In this document: positions 1-8,665 of the stretch, one piece after another | Numbering within the stretch: the stretch's first letter is position 1 | Layout of the letters: each line of letters starts with the position of its first letter | Source of the DNA: an uncultured Odoribacter sp. | GTDB taxonomy: Bacteria; Bacteroidota; Bacteroidia; Bacteroidales; Marinifilaceae | Length of the DNA stretch: 35,102 nucleotides | Reading direction: 5' to 3' | Assembly: GCA_900544025.1 (NCBI GenBank) | Contig: UQTM01000032.1 | Span: 1 to 35,102 of the forward strand | The notes under the pieces: generated by a model | What the model saw: the letters and a program-made list of their open reading frames with translations, nothing else | Databases searched by the model: none | What the model was told of the DNA's origin: nothing | Made by a program: the position numbers and the translations under genes

Positions 1-141
1 AAGATTATGTTATATAATTTAATATATAATTATTATTGCAGATAAAATTTAATTCACAATACAACCCTCCTGTTCCGCAGGAAAATCCTTAGCAAACGGA
101 TTGAACAAGGGAGCAGGTACAAACCAAAGGCTTAAAAAGAA

Positions 142-513
142 ATGATAGAAATAGGAAAATTCTTTAGCCAAGAAATTATTGTAGCGCACAAAGACACGGC
201 ACTCGTACACGGTTCGGGGCATTTGGAAGTTTTCGCCACTCCGGCCATGGTCGGTTTGATGGAAAATACGGCAATAAAATGCCTTGAAGGTCTGCTCGAC
301 AAAGGTACGGATACCGTTGGAATAGAAATTAATGTACAACACACCAAAGCGACTGCGGTAGGTAAAAAAGTAAACTGTAAAGCCACTATCACAGAAGCAG
401 AAGGACGTCGTATAAGATTCGAAATTGAAGCATGGGACGAAAAAGGCCGGATCGGTCATGCCGTTCACGACCGTTTTATTATCGATCCTGCTAAATTTAT
501 GAGCAAACTTTAA
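142..513 (+). CDS. Hotdog-fold thioesterase (FlK-like)
   Basis: A 123-residue cytoplasmic protein with the length and pattern of small single-domain hotdog thioesterases of the fluoroacetyl-CoA thioesterase (FlK) type. The visible marks are the PAMVGLMENTA stretch (residues about 34-44, carrying the Glu of the hotdog helix), the VGIEINVQHTKAT strand with a His, and a C-terminal strand pair ending in HDRFIID. Such enzymes hydrolyse acyl-CoA thioesters; the substrate cannot be read here. The start is the ATG after an A-rich leader (CTTAAAAAGAA), with no Shine-Dalgarno, as is usual in Bacteroidetes. The stop lies 11 bases before the receiver gene, so it probably heads a thioesterase-receiver-uvrB operon. 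The family call is good; the physiological role is unknown. Confidence 0.8.
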   Translation: MIEIGKFFSQEIIVAHKDTALVHGSGHLEVFATPAMVGLMENTAIKCLEGLLDKGTDTVGIEINVQHTKATAVGKKVNCKATITEAEGRRIRFEIEAWDEKGRIGHAVHDRFIIDPAKFMSKL

Positions 514-524
514 AAGTTTTCATT

Positions 525-908
525 GTGGAAGAACGGCAGATATTTCCCGATTGGGCCGACAAAACCATTCTTGTAGCCGAAGATTTGGATGACAATTTTG
601 CAGTGTTGGCAGCATTGCTGAAAAAAACCCATGTAAACCTGATCCGTGCCCGCGACGGTGCAGAAGCAATCGAGCTTGCACTGAATACACCCGACATAGA
701 TTTAATTCTGATGGATATTAGCTTACCCGCAGTCGATGGGATACAGGCGACAAAAGCTATCAGGGAACAATTTCCTGAAAAAATCGTAATAGCCCAAACG
801 GCACACGATCCCTCGATGCAAACCCAGTTGATGGATTTCAATGAAATACTACTGAAACCCATCCGGCGGAAATTGCTGATCAATACATTACAAAAATACC
901 TATCGTAA
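525..908 (+). CDS. Stand-alone response regulator receiver domain
   Basis: A 127-residue protein that is only a CheY-like receiver, with no output domain. The acidic pair is E19-D20 (VAED), the phosphoacceptor is D64 (LILMDISLP), the switch residue is T92 (IAQTA) and the conserved lysine is K111 (LLKP), so it should be phosphorylatable. The start is GTG; no ATG sits in a position that would keep the first beta strand. The gene is wedged between the thioesterase (11-base gap) and uvrB (2-base gap), so all three are probably co-transcribed. No histidine kinase is encoded in the window. Single receivers next to uvrB could tune repair or simply share the transcript; the partner is unknown. Confidence 0.88.
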   Translation: MEERQIFPDWADKTILVAEDLDDNFAVLAALLKKTHVNLIRARDGAEAIELALNTPDIDLILMDISLPAVDGIQATKAIREQFPEKIVIAQTAHDPSMQTQLMDFNEILLKPIRRKLLINTLQKYLS

Positions 909-910
909 GC

Positions 911-2908
911 ATGCAATTTAAACTAACTTCCGAATTCAGTCCCACAGGCGATCAGCCCGAAGCGATCAGGCAACTGACCGAAGGAGTCCAGAGCCAGTCC
1001 GAACACCAGGTGTTGCTGGGGGTGACCGGATCGGGAAAAACGTTTACAGTTGCCAATGTTATCAATAACATCGACCGCCCCACGCTGGTGCTTAGCCATA
1101 ACAAGACTTTGGCCGCACAGCTATACGGAGAATTCAAGGCTTTTTTCCCTGAAAATGCGGTAGAGTATTTTGTTTCTTATTACGATTATTACCAGCCGGA
1201 AGCCTACCTGCCGACAACCGATACTTACATCGAAAAAGACCTTGCGATAAACGACGAAATCGACAAGCTCCGCCTGCGCACTACGGCTTCCCTGCTTTCA
1301 GGGCGGCGGGATGTGATCGTCGTGTCGTCCGTGTCCTGCCTTTACGGTATGGCCGATCCCAGAGCTTTCGGCTCGAATGTCATTCACCTGAAAAGAGGCA
1401 TAAAGATCAGCCGTAACGAATTATTACGCCGGCTGGTGGATGCTCTGTATGCCAATAATGAAATAGAGTTTAAGCGCGGTTGTTTCCGAGCCAAAGGAGA
1501 GACCGTCGATATATTCCCCGCCATCGAAACCTTCGACGGCGTAGCTTACCGGATCGAGTTCTGGGACGACGAGATCGACCGGATTTCTTCGTTCAACCCT
1601 ACCACCGGACAGAGCATCGATACGCAGGACGAACTGGATATCTATCCGGCAAACCTTTTTGTAACGGACAAAGCCACCGTCGCTCACGCCCTTTTCGAAA
1701 TCGGCAAAGACCTCGAAGCTCAATTAGGCTTCCTGAAAGAAGTCGGTAAATTTGCCGAAGCCAAACGCTTGGAAGAGCGGGTGAGATACGACATGGAAAT
1801 GATACGGGAATTGGGATACTGTCCCGGCATCGAAAATTATTCCCGTTATTTCGACGGGCGGGAGGCAGGAGTACGCCCTTTCTGCCTGTTGGATTATTTC
1901 CCCGACGATTTCCTGATGGTGATCGACGAATCGCATGTCACCCTGCCTCAGATACGCGCCATGTACGGAGGCGACCATGCCCGGAAGCAAACTTTGGTGG
2001 AATACGGATTCCGCCTTCCGGCAGCTTTCGACAACCGTCCCCTGACCTTCGACGAATTCGAAACGAAAACAAGGCAAACCATATACATCAGTGCCACCCC
2101 GGCAAACTACGAGCTGGAAAAAAGCGGGGGTGTGATTGTCGAGCAAATTATCCGCCCGACAGGAATCCCCGACCCGCAAATCGAGATTGTTCCCAGTCAA
2201 AACCAGATAGACCATTTGGTAAACGAAATTCACAAGCGGATCGATCTGAAAGAGCGGACGTTGGTCACCACCCTCACGAAACGGATGGCGGAAGAATTGA
2301 GCAAATACCTCGACCGGATCGGTATCAAATGCCAATACATACATTCGGACGTGGATACGATCGAACGGGTGAAAATACTTGAAAACCTCCGTAAAGGCAT
2401 CATCGACGTACTGATCGGGGTAAACCTCCTGCGGGAAGGGCTCGACCTGCCCGAAGTATCGCTGGTAGCCATCCTGGACGCCGACAAAGAAGGGTTTTTG
2501 CGCTCTACCCGTTCGCTGACCCAAACCGCCGGACGCGCCGCAAGGAATATCGACGGCAAAGTGATTATGTATGCCGACCAAATCACCCGCTCGATGCAGG
2601 AAACGATAGACGAAACGAATTATCGCCGGGAAAAGCAATTGAAATACAATGCCGAGCACAACATCCCCCCCCGCCAGATTCAGAAATCGACCGACTCTGC
2701 CCTGACACAGGTTACTGCTAAGCCTTATATCGAAAACGAAAACCTGAGCATGGTGAGCGATCCGGTAACCGCTTACATGAGCAAAGGAGAAATCGAGAAA
2801 ATGATTCAGAAAACCAAAGCGGCGATGCAAAAAGCCGCCAAAGAGCAGGATTTCATGGAAGCCGCCCGCTTGCGCGATGAAATGTTCAGGCTCGAAAAAA
2901 GCCTATAA
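911..2908 (+). CDS. uvrB: Excinuclease ABC subunit B
   Basis: UvrB, the damage-verifying helicase-like subunit of nucleotide excision repair; it is loaded by UvrA and positions UvrC for incision. At 665 residues it is full length (E. coli 673). Visible features are Walker A GVTGSGKT at 37-44, the beta-hairpin that clamps DNA (YYDYYQPEAYLP, 90-101), DESH at 339-342, the helicase motif region with the TxGRAARN sequence, and a C-terminal UVR motif from about 627 to 665 for contact with UvrC. It starts 2 bases after the receiver gene stop. Its 3' end overlaps by 6 bases the end of the convergent epimerase-like gene, so no terminator separates them. Identification is very secure. Confidence 0.98.
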   Translation: MQFKLTSEFSPTGDQPEAIRQLTEGVQSQSEHQVLLGVTGSGKTFTVANVINNIDRPTLVLSHNKTLAAQLYGEFKAFFPENAVEYFVSYYDYYQPEAYLPTTDTYIEKDLAINDEIDKLRLRTTASLLSGRRDVIVVSSVSCLYGMADPRAFGSNVIHLKRGIKISRNELLRRLVDALYANNEIEFKRGCFRAKGETVDIFPAIETFDGVAYRIEFWDDEIDRISSFNPTTGQSIDTQDELDIYPANLFVTDKATVAHALFEIGKDLEAQLGFLKEVGKFAEAKRLEERVRYDMEMIRELGYCPGIENYSRYFDGREAGVRPFCLLDYFPDDFLMVIDESHVTLPQIRAMYGGDHARKQTLVEYGFRLPAAFDNRPLTFDEFETKTRQTIYISATPANYELEKSGGVIVEQIIRPTGIPDPQIEIVPSQNQIDHLVNEIHKRIDLKERTLVTTLTKRMAEELSKYLDRIGIKCQYIHSDVDTIERVKILENLRKGIIDVLIGVNLLREGLDLPEVSLVAILDADKEGFLRSTRSLTQTAGRAARNIDGKVIMYADQITRSMQETIDETNYRREKQLKYNAEHNIPPRQIQKSTDSALTQVTAKPYIENENLSMVSDPVTAYMSKGEIEKMIQKTKAAMQKAAKEQDFMEAARLRDEMFRLEKSL

Positions 2909-3778
2909 CGACCGGGCGATCTCCCCGACCACTTCATCTACCGTTTTATATTTCAACGAATAGCCCGAAGCCTGCAACCGCCCGGGAACCACGTGAGGCG
3001 TGCGGGTAAGGATCGTCACGGAATTCCCCATAGCCAGCTTCAACACTCCCTCCGGCAGGGAAAAAGTCAGCCACGGACGGCGAATTTTCGACAAAGCTTT
3101 TATAAATCCCCGGTAAGTCGTCTCTTCCGGGATCACCATATTGTAAACACCCTCCACATCTTCGTGTTTTAAAGCATAAAGCATAAATCCCACGACATCG
3201 TCGATATGAATCAAAGGGAAAGGCTGTTTTCCGCTTCCCGCCACCACGGCCAGCCGGGAATGTACCAAAGGCAGTAACTTCTGAATCACTCCCCCGCTTT
3301 TCCCTACGATCACCCCGAAACGCAAAATAACGGTACGTACCCCCAATGCCTGCGTAGCTTCACTTTCCCAGGTCTTCACCACTTCCGGCAAAAAACCGCT
3401 TTCTATTTCCTGTGTATTTTCGTCGCTGAGTGCTCCCGTACGGTAAATTCCGACTGCCGATGCACTGATGAAGAGTTTCACTCCGATTTCCGGCTCCTTA
3501 TTCCGCTTCACCCGGTTCATGGCATCCACCAGATTCTGAGTACCGATTTGCCGGGATATCAATATCTTTTTCTTATACTCTTCCGTCCAGCGTCCCATCA
3601 AACTGGCTCCTGCCAGATTGATAACCACGTCTGCATCTTCCAGCAATTCGTCTAACTGCTCTCCGCCGTCCATCAACACTTGCCGGGGAACTCCTTTCAC
3701 CGCATGTCCGACGGCTTTGAAACCGCGCTTCACTTCCTGTCCCACAAAACCGCTCATACCTGTCACCAAAATATTCAT
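2903..3778 (-). CDS. TIGR01777-family epimerase-like protein
   Basis: A 291-residue extended-SDR NAD(P)-binding protein of the TIGR01777 (YfcH/SulA-like) family. The N-terminal Rossmann motif reads MNILVTGMSGFVGQ, followed by the family signature around INLAGASLMGRWTEEYKKKILISR (given in parts: INLAGAS then RWTEEYK), and the C-terminal DUF1731-like end with ARRPW-type residues RRPWLTFSLPEG. The start at 3778 begins directly at the Rossmann strand; an in-frame ATG 72 bases upstream would add 24 residues with no family match. It lies 85 bases downstream of cdaA on the same strand and may be read from the same promoter. The substrate of this family is not established. Confidence 0.88.
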   Translation of the reverse strand: MNILVTGMSGFVGQEVKRGFKAVGHAVKGVPRQVLMDGGEQLDELLEDADVVINLAGASLMGRWTEEYKKKILISRQIGTQNLVDAMNRVKRNKEPEIGVKLFISASAVGIYRTGALSDENTQEIESGFLPEVVKTWESEATQALGVRTVILRFGVIVGKSGGVIQKLLPLVHSRLAVVAGSGKQPFPLIHIDDVVGFMLYALKHEDVEGVYNMVIPEETTYRGFIKALSKIRRPWLTFSLPEGVLKLAMGNSVTILTRTPHVVPGRLQASGYSLKYKTVDEVVGEIARSL

Positions 3779-3863
3779 ATCGTAAAATTTAAAATCCGGA
3801 ACAGCCACGCCCGTCCGCCGGAATACATCGGCAAAAAGCGGAGCGAACAATACTGTTCTTCGT

Positions 3864-4649
3864 TTATTTTACGACAAAACCGGAGAAATCGTTACTTAGG
3901 AATTTTTTTAGCTCGGCAGGACTGATTCTCACTTTGTAATTACCGTCCTTGAAGAAAGTGATATTTCCGGTTTCCTCACTCACTACCACCACATAAGCAT
4001 CGCTCACCGAACTCAGCCCCAAAGCCGCCCGGTGGCGCAAACCCATACTGCCCGGAATATCCCGGCGATCGGACACCGGAAGAATACAACGTGCCGCCAG
4101 TATCTTATTCTCGGAAATAATAACGGCTCCGTCGTGTAAAGGAGTATTTTTAAAGAAGATATTTTCTATCAATTCCCCGGTCACCTTCGCTTTTATCATC
4201 ACTCCCGTCTGGGCGTAATTATAAAGCTCCGTGTTCTGCTGAAACACGATCAGCGCACCGGTCTTCGTTTGGGAGAAATGCTCGCACGCCTCCGCAATGG
4301 CGGACGACACATCTTCCTGAATGCCGGGCTTGGCAAACAGGCTTTCCAGATTAAAGATATTCTGAAGGTTGTATCTGCTCCCCACCAACAGCAGGAAACG
4401 GCGCACTTCCTGCTGAAACACGATCAGTAAGGCGATCACCCCCATCCCGATAAACTGTCCCAGGATCGACGAGATCAGCTCCATGTTCAATGCCCGCACC
4501 AACAGCCACGCCAGATAAAAAGTGAAAATCCCGGCAAAAATATTGATCGCCGCAGTTCCTTTCACCAAACGATAAATTTGATAGAAAATAAGAGCCACGA
4601 TCAATATATCCAGAATATCGAAAATACCGAGTTTAATAAACAATAACAT
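3864..4649 (-). CDS. cdaA: Diadenylate cyclase CdaA
   Basis: Membrane-bound diadenylate cyclase that makes c-di-AMP from two ATP. The 261-residue protein has about three N-terminal membrane helices (residues about 9-28, 33-52, 62-85) and a DisA_N/DAC catalytic domain carrying the two signature motifs DGA (173-175) and RHR (205-207). This is the usual CdaA (YbbP/DacA) arrangement and length. The partners CdaR and GlmM seen in Firmicutes operons are not adjacent here. A TAnnTTTG -7 element sits about 150 bases upstream, giving a long leader. A TIGR01777 protein follows on the same strand. The enzyme should be active; what it controls in this organism (usually K+ and osmotic balance) is not shown by the window. 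Confidence 0.95.
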   Translation of the reverse strand: MLLFIKLGIFDILDILIVALIFYQIYRLVKGTAAINIFAGIFTFYLAWLLVRALNMELISSILGQFIGMGVIALLIVFQQEVRRFLLLVGSRYNLQNIFNLESLFAKPGIQEDVSSAIAEACEHFSQTKTGALIVFQQNTELYNYAQTGVMIKAKVTGELIENIFFKNTPLHDGAVIISENKILAARCILPVSDRRDIPGSMGLRHRAALGLSSVSDAYVVVVSEETGNITFFKDGNYKVRISPAELKKFLSNDFSGFVVK

Positions 4650-4797
4650 CGACTATTGTAGGTTTTTAATTCACCTGCTGCCCGCTCTCCCGCTCTTTCC
4701 CCTTCCCGGCATAGGCCGAACACGATCATTTTTACAAAAACATTTCCGCAACGGCTACCGGTTTTACCGCAAACAACCGTTTTTCGCGTTTATTTCA

Positions 4798-4805
4798 CAA
4801 ATCTA
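4798..4805 (-). promoter_or_regulatory. Candidate -7 element for cdaA
   Basis: Read on the minus strand this is TAGATTTG, an exact match to the Bacteroides -7 consensus TAnnTTTG. It would start transcription near 4794, leaving a leader of about 145 bases before cdaA. No clear -33 TTG at 19-21 bases was found, so this is a weak call. Confidence 0.4.
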
Positions 4806-4828
4806 AGCAAAATATATCAAAATAGGAA

Positions 4829-5740
4829 TCAGGTTTCCTCCTTTTTATACTGCTCCGGCAGCTTTCGCCGGTTTACGTTGTTCGTATAGACGATCACCAC
4901 CAGCACCGCCGTCACCACCATGCAAAAGCCGATGAAATTCAAAAACCGGAATGTCTCGTGGAAAACCAGTATCCCGATCAGGATCGCCGTAATCGGCTCT
5001 AATGTCCCCAATACGGAAGTCGATACCGATCCGATCGACTTAACGGCCGACACCAGAAGCCGGGCGGATACCACCGTGCTCAACACTCCTAACATCGTCA
5101 TATCGAACAGGAAATGAGGTTCACTCACTCCACGCAACGTTCCCCTCGATACCGCCAGCACAATATAAAACAAAGCCGTTAAAGCCAGCACCCAGAAGGT
5201 AAGTACATCGGGATTCATCGCCTTCAGCAAAGGGCGGTTCAATGCCACGATATAAATTCCGTAAGTGACCGTAGATAACAACACGAACACCAACCCCGTC
5301 CAACGGATCGCCCCTTCGGACCACGACAGGAAAGCCACTCCGGCAATCGCCAGCATAATAGCCACCTTCACCACCAGCGTCAGACGTTCCCGGAAAAACA
5401 AAGCCATAAAGACAGCCACAACCACGGGATACAGGTAATGCACGGAAGTTGCAATTCCCGTAGGCATATAGTGATAAGACAGAAACAGGAAAAAAGCCGT
5501 CACCCCGTAGCCTCCCACCCCGGCAAGCGCCACTTCCTTCAATTCCCGGCGGGAAATCCGGAGATCGGTCCTGCGGCACAGCAAAAACAGGCCATATAGC
5601 ACAGCCGCCAGCGTATAACGGTAAACCAGTATCGTATCGTTATTCACTCCGGCCAGTATCGCCCGGTTTACAAACAGCGGGATCATCCCGAACGTAGCCG
5701 CCGACAAACAAGCATAAAATATCCCTCTGATCCGTACCAT
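4829..5740 (-). CDS. DMT-superfamily EamA transporter
   Basis: A 303-residue inner-membrane permease with two EamA repeats and about ten membrane helices, the standard drug/metabolite transporter layout. Typical marks are the N-terminal repeat with YRYTLAAVLYG, the RERLT boundary segment, and LGTLEPITAILIGILVFHE near residues 255-275, the conserved end of repeat two. Members export or import amino acids, nucleotide sugars or drugs; the substrate cannot be assigned. The start at 5740 (MVRIRG) is chosen over the ATG at 5764 because an exact TAnnTTTG -7 element lies at 5762-5769, which would put the longer start upstream of the transcript. It is divergent from the lolA-like gene. Confidence 0.88.
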   Translation of the reverse strand: MVRIRGIFYACLSAATFGMIPLFVNRAILAGVNNDTILVYRYTLAAVLYGLFLLCRRTDLRISRRELKEVALAGVGGYGVTAFFLFLSYHYMPTGIATSVHYLYPVVVAVFMALFFRERLTLVVKVAIMLAIAGVAFLSWSEGAIRWTGLVFVLLSTVTYGIYIVALNRPLLKAMNPDVLTFWVLALTALFYIVLAVSRGTLRGVSEPHFLFDMTMLGVLSTVVSARLLVSAVKSIGSVSTSVLGTLEPITAILIGILVFHETFRFLNFIGFCMVVTAVLVVIVYTNNVNRRKLPEQYKKEET

Positions 5741-5761
5741 GACCGATTTTATATTTTCCTG

Positions 5762-5769
5762 CAAAAATA
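5762..5769 (-). promoter_or_regulatory. -7 element of the EamA gene
   Basis: On the minus strand the sequence is TATTTTTG, matching TAnnTTTG. Transcription would begin near 5758, about 18 bases before the chosen ATG. It lies back to back with the lolA promoter, 37 bases away. Confidence 0.55.
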
Positions 5770-5783
5770 TGGAAATTTCCGGC

Positions 5784-5814
5784 TTTTATATCTCCCCGGC
5801 ATTCACTATCTTTG
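5784..5814 (+). promoter_or_regulatory. Promoter of the lolA-like gene
   Basis: The -7 element TATCTTTG (5807-5814) matches TAnnTTTG exactly. A weak -33 element, TTTT at 5784-5787, lies 19 bases upstream, which is the expected spacing. The start would be near 5819, about 20 bases before the ATG. Confidence 0.65.
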
Positions 5815-5838
5815 TTCCCGGATATAAAAACAAAAATT

Positions 5839-6474
5839 ATGCGACATCTTACGACATTATTGCTTTTAATTATCACAGGATTTTCCCTGCAGGCACAAAA
5901 CGATCCCAAAGCGAAAGAGATACTCGACCGGTCGGCTACCAAATTCAAATCGTATAAAGCCGTAGAAGTCGATTTCAACCTATCTATGGAAAACAAAGCC
6001 GAAGACATCCACGAAGACCACAAAGGGCAGGCATGGATGAAAGGCAACCTGTATAAGCTGAACCTCATGGAGGTAGAGAATTACTACGACGGTAAAAATA
6101 TTTATACCTACATGCCCGAAGCCAACGAAGTGAACATCAAAAACCCGGAAGAGGAAGAAGAGGAAATGCTGAATCCGACCAACCTGTTCGACATTCACAA
6201 CAAAGGATTCGTTCAAAAGCTGGTCAGCAACGACAATGGCGTGGCTTATATCGAGCTGATCCCCACCGACCAAAAACGGAATTTCAGAAAAATCGGTATC
6301 TGGGTAAATCCTGCCACCGCGATGATTCAAAAAGTAACCTCTTTCGGCAAGGACGGTAACGACGTGATCATCACGATCAACAGCATCAAGCAACCCGCCT
6401 CCGTTCCGGCAGACGACTTTTTCAAATTCGACGAGAAAAAGCATCCGGGCGTTGAAATCATCGATATGCGGTAA
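5839..6474 (+). CDS. LolA-like outer-membrane lipoprotein carrier
   Basis: A 211-residue exported protein. Residues 1-20 form a signal peptide ending in LQAQ, then comes a LolA/LolB-fold domain: the helix AKEILDRSATKFKSYKAVEVDF, the strand with WMKGNLYKLNL, and YYDGKNIYTYMPEANEV, all typical of Bacteroidetes LolA-like proteins. LolA carries lipoproteins across the periplasm to the outer membrane. The family also includes proteins of unclear cargo, so the function is inferred from fold. The start at 5839 is supported by the signal peptide and by a TAnnTTTG promoter ending 25 bases before it; an in-frame ATG at 5812 lies inside that promoter. The gene is single, followed by a strong hairpin terminator. 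Confidence 0.82.
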   Translation: MRHLTTLLLLIITGFSLQAQNDPKAKEILDRSATKFKSYKAVEVDFNLSMENKAEDIHEDHKGQAWMKGNLYKLNLMEVENYYDGKNIYTYMPEANEVNIKNPEEEEEEMLNPTNLFDIHNKGFVQKLVSNDNGVAYIELIPTDQKRNFRKIGIWVNPATAMIQKVTSFGKDGNDVIITINSIKQPASVPADDFFKFDEKKHPGVEIIDMR

Positions 6475-6500
6475 AAGCAATCTCCCCACAGAATAGCATA

Positions 6501-6535
6501 AAAGATATGGAGCGCTTACGTTCCATATCTTTTTT
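6501..6535. terminator. Bidirectional terminator between lolA-like and YbaK genes
   Basis: Arms 6501-6514 and 6519-6532 pair over 14 positions with one G-U, around a CTTA loop. T runs follow on both strands (TTTTTT on plus, TTTT on minus), which fits the convergent genes at either side. Confidence 0.8.
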
Positions 6536-6656
6536 ATTGCGCAAAAGATAAAAACAAAGCCGAAAGCCGTATCGTTTTTCACACAGGCGCGCACCCCGCA
6601 TAAAATGAAAGTCCGGCACGTATCGTCCTAATACATCCCCCCGGAACCGGGAGAAT

Positions 6657-7103
6657 TTACACGAGAGTTGCAATCACACGATTCAACCTCTTGACATCTT
6701 TGGGCGAAATCTTTAAAGTCACAAATTCATTTCCGGTTCCGCCGAATATCGCATCGAATCGAAGCAATTTATCATCGAATATACAAGGTAGCCCATGACC
6801 TATAAGCGGAATCGTTCCGACTTTATATCCCGTCTGCTCTTCCACTTTCTTCCGGTCGGCTATTTTTAACTTAGAATAACCGAATTGCTTTTTCATATTT
6901 TCCAGATCCAGCCGTCCATGCCCCGACGATACGATACAGGCCAGCAGGCCGTCCTCATTTTGCAAAATAAATGTCGGTGCCGCTTTTCCGATATCGTAAT
7001 ACTTTTCTGCGTCGGCAGTAGAAAGTATCGGTGCATCCTGCTCTATCAACTGAAAATCTGCCTGTGCGCTCATCAGCAGCGCCTTTATTTCTTCTATCGT
7101 CAT
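6657..7103 (-). CDS. YbaK/aminoacyl-tRNA deacylase-domain protein
   Basis: A 148-residue cytoplasmic protein of the YbaK/ProX/INS-domain family, which removes mischarged amino acids from tRNA in trans. Visible are PTFILQNEDGLLACIVSSGHGRLD (as PTFILQ and ACIVSSG), the KL-IADRKKVEEQTGYKVGTIPLIGH segment with the conserved GxxxGxxPPxG-like turn (here GYKVGTIPLIG), and FGGTGNE near residue 120. Which aminoacyl-tRNA it edits cannot be told. The start at 7103 is preferred over a GTG 15 bases upstream because GGAGG sits 8 bases before the ATG, and would lie inside the coding region otherwise. It converges with the lolA-like gene and lies downstream of ychF, separated from it by a terminator. Confidence 0.82.
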   Translation of the reverse strand: MTIEEIKALLMSAQADFQLIEQDAPILSTADAEKYYDIGKAAPTFILQNEDGLLACIVSSGHGRLDLENMKKQFGYSKLKIADRKKVEEQTGYKVGTIPLIGHGLPCIFDDKLLRFDAIFGGTGNEFVTLKISPKDVKRLNRVIATLV

Positions 7104-7190
7104 ATTACCCGCCTCCACAACTTTTAAATTTATGGCTTATAACCTCTCCCGGCATCCGGAACATATTATGAGCGTTACCGGAAAATATAC

Positions 7191-7219
7191 AAAAAAGCCG
7201 CCTGAAACAGGCAGCTTTT
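7191..7219 (-). terminator. Terminator of ychF
   Basis: Read on the minus strand, AAAAGCTGCCTG and CAGGCGGCTTTT pair with one U-G wobble around a TTT loop and are followed by further T residues. It lies 36 bases after the ychF stop. Confidence 0.8.
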
Positions 7220-7254
7220 GTAATTCAATATCGATCGGAATCGTGCCGCAAACA

Positions 7255-8355
7255 TCACACGTTAAAGCGGAAATTCATCATATCGCCGTCCTGCACCACA
7301 TAATCTTTCCCCTCCACCGACATTTTTCCGGCTTCCTTGCATTTGGCCTCGGATCCGTAAGTGATGAAATCCTCGTATTTAATCACTTCCGCCCGGATAA
7401 ATCCCTTTTCGAAATCGGAATGGATAATTCCGGCGGTCTGCGGTGCTTTCATCCCCTTACGGAAAGTCCACGCACGCACCTCTTTCACCCCGGCGGTAAA
7501 ATAAGTCTGCAAATTCAGCAAATGGTAAGCGGTGCGGATCAATTTATTCACTCCGGCCTCTTTCAGTCCCAGGTCTTCCAGAAACATCTGCTTTTCCTCG
7601 TAAGTTTCCAGATCGGCGATATCCGCCTCTATTCCCGCCCCGATCACCAGCACTTCGGCATTTTCACCTTTTACCGCTTCGCGCACGGCATCCACAAATT
7701 TATTGCCATTCACCACCGAAGCCTCGTCCACGTTACAAACGTACAGCACCGGCTTATTGGTCAACAAAAGCAAATCCTTCACGGCTTCTTTTTGCAGATC
7801 GTCCAGAACGACGGTACGGGCAGACAACCCTTGCTCCAAAGCAGCCTTATACATTTTCAGCACTTCCACCTGGCGTTTCGCCACGGCATCGCCCCCGGTT
7901 TGCGCCCGTTTTTCATCGCGCTGCAAACGGCTTTCCACCGTTTCGAGGTCTTTCAACTGCAATTCCGTATCGATGATTTCCTTATCGCGCACCGGATCGA
8001 CACTACCGTCCACATGCACGATATTATCGTCCTCAAAACAACGCAATACGTGGATAATCGCATCCGTTTCCCGGATATTGGCCAAAAATTTATTCCCCAG
8101 GCCTTCTCCCTTACTCGCTCCCTTGACCAGCCCGGCAATATCCACAATCTCGACCACAGCCGGAACCACATTCTGCGGGTGCACCAATTCCACCAATTTA
8201 TTCAGGCGCTCGTCCGGCACGGTGATCACTCCCACGTTCGGCTCTATCGTACAGAACGGAAAATTAGCCGATTGTGCTTTCGCATTACTCAAACAATTAA
8301 ATAACGTAGATTTCCCTACATTCGGTAATCCTACGATCCCACATTGTAAACCCAT
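7255..8355 (-). CDS. ychF: Redox-regulated ATPase/GTPase YchF (OLA1)
   Basis: A 366-residue Obg-related P-loop protein, close to the 363 of E. coli YchF. The G1 loop is GLPNVGKS (residues 9-16), DIAGLVKGASKGEGLGN carries G3 and the switch (quoted here as DIAGLVKGA then GEGLGN), and the base-recognition motif is NVDE instead of NKxD, the hallmark of YchF and the reason it prefers ATP. The C-terminal TGS domain ends in VQDGDMMNFRFNV. YchF associates with ribosomes and stress responses; its exact role is unsettled. The start follows a leader of about 100 bases from a TAnnTTTG element. It is transcribed alone and ended by a hairpin. Confidence 0.97.
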   Translation of the reverse strand: MGLQCGIVGLPNVGKSTLFNCLSNAKAQSANFPFCTIEPNVGVITVPDERLNKLVELVHPQNVVPAVVEIVDIAGLVKGASKGEGLGNKFLANIRETDAIIHVLRCFEDDNIVHVDGSVDPVRDKEIIDTELQLKDLETVESRLQRDEKRAQTGGDAVAKRQVEVLKMYKAALEQGLSARTVVLDDLQKEAVKDLLLLTNKPVLYVCNVDEASVVNGNKFVDAVREAVKGENAEVLVIGAGIEADIADLETYEEKQMFLEDLGLKEAGVNKLIRTAYHLLNLQTYFTAGVKEVRAWTFRKGMKAPQTAGIIHSDFEKGFIRAEVIKYEDFITYGSEAKCKEAGKMSVEGKDYVVQDGDMMNFRFNV

Positions 8356-8458
8356 TATATCTTATTATATGATTTATTATCAAGTATTTGCTCTTCCACC
8401 CACGCCTCTCGGATTTCCCCGTAAACCCGGCGTATCCTTTCTCTGCGTTTCCGGGGTG

Positions 8459-8466
8459 CAAAGATA
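8459..8466 (-). promoter_or_regulatory. -7 element of ychF
   Basis: The minus strand reads TATCTTTG, an exact TAnnTTTG match. Transcription would start near 8455, giving ychF a leader of about 100 bases. No good -33 TTG is visible. Confidence 0.5.
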
Positions 8467-8665
8467 GCTAATCTTTTCATATTTTGGAATATATCCGCCT
8501 ATTCTCGCCTTTAAAATTACTCTGCCGGAAAAAACAATAAATCATCCGGACGGAAACGATTTTCCCCCATCCGGAATTCTTTCCATCCTTCTATAACCAC
8601 ACTCCGCAAAAAACACTATATTTATCCCGGAAAAGATTCAAAAAACGATTGTTCGACTTATGTTT

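Noticed and set aside
1..141. A promoter or gene end at the left edge.
   Set aside because: AT-rich sequence with no exact TAnnTTTG match (TATTATTG is off by one) and no coding frame that I can support.
7132..8304. A 390-codon frame on the plus strand across ychF.
   Set aside because: It is the antisense shadow of the well-identified YchF gene and its translation is His/Arg/Phe-rich with no family features.
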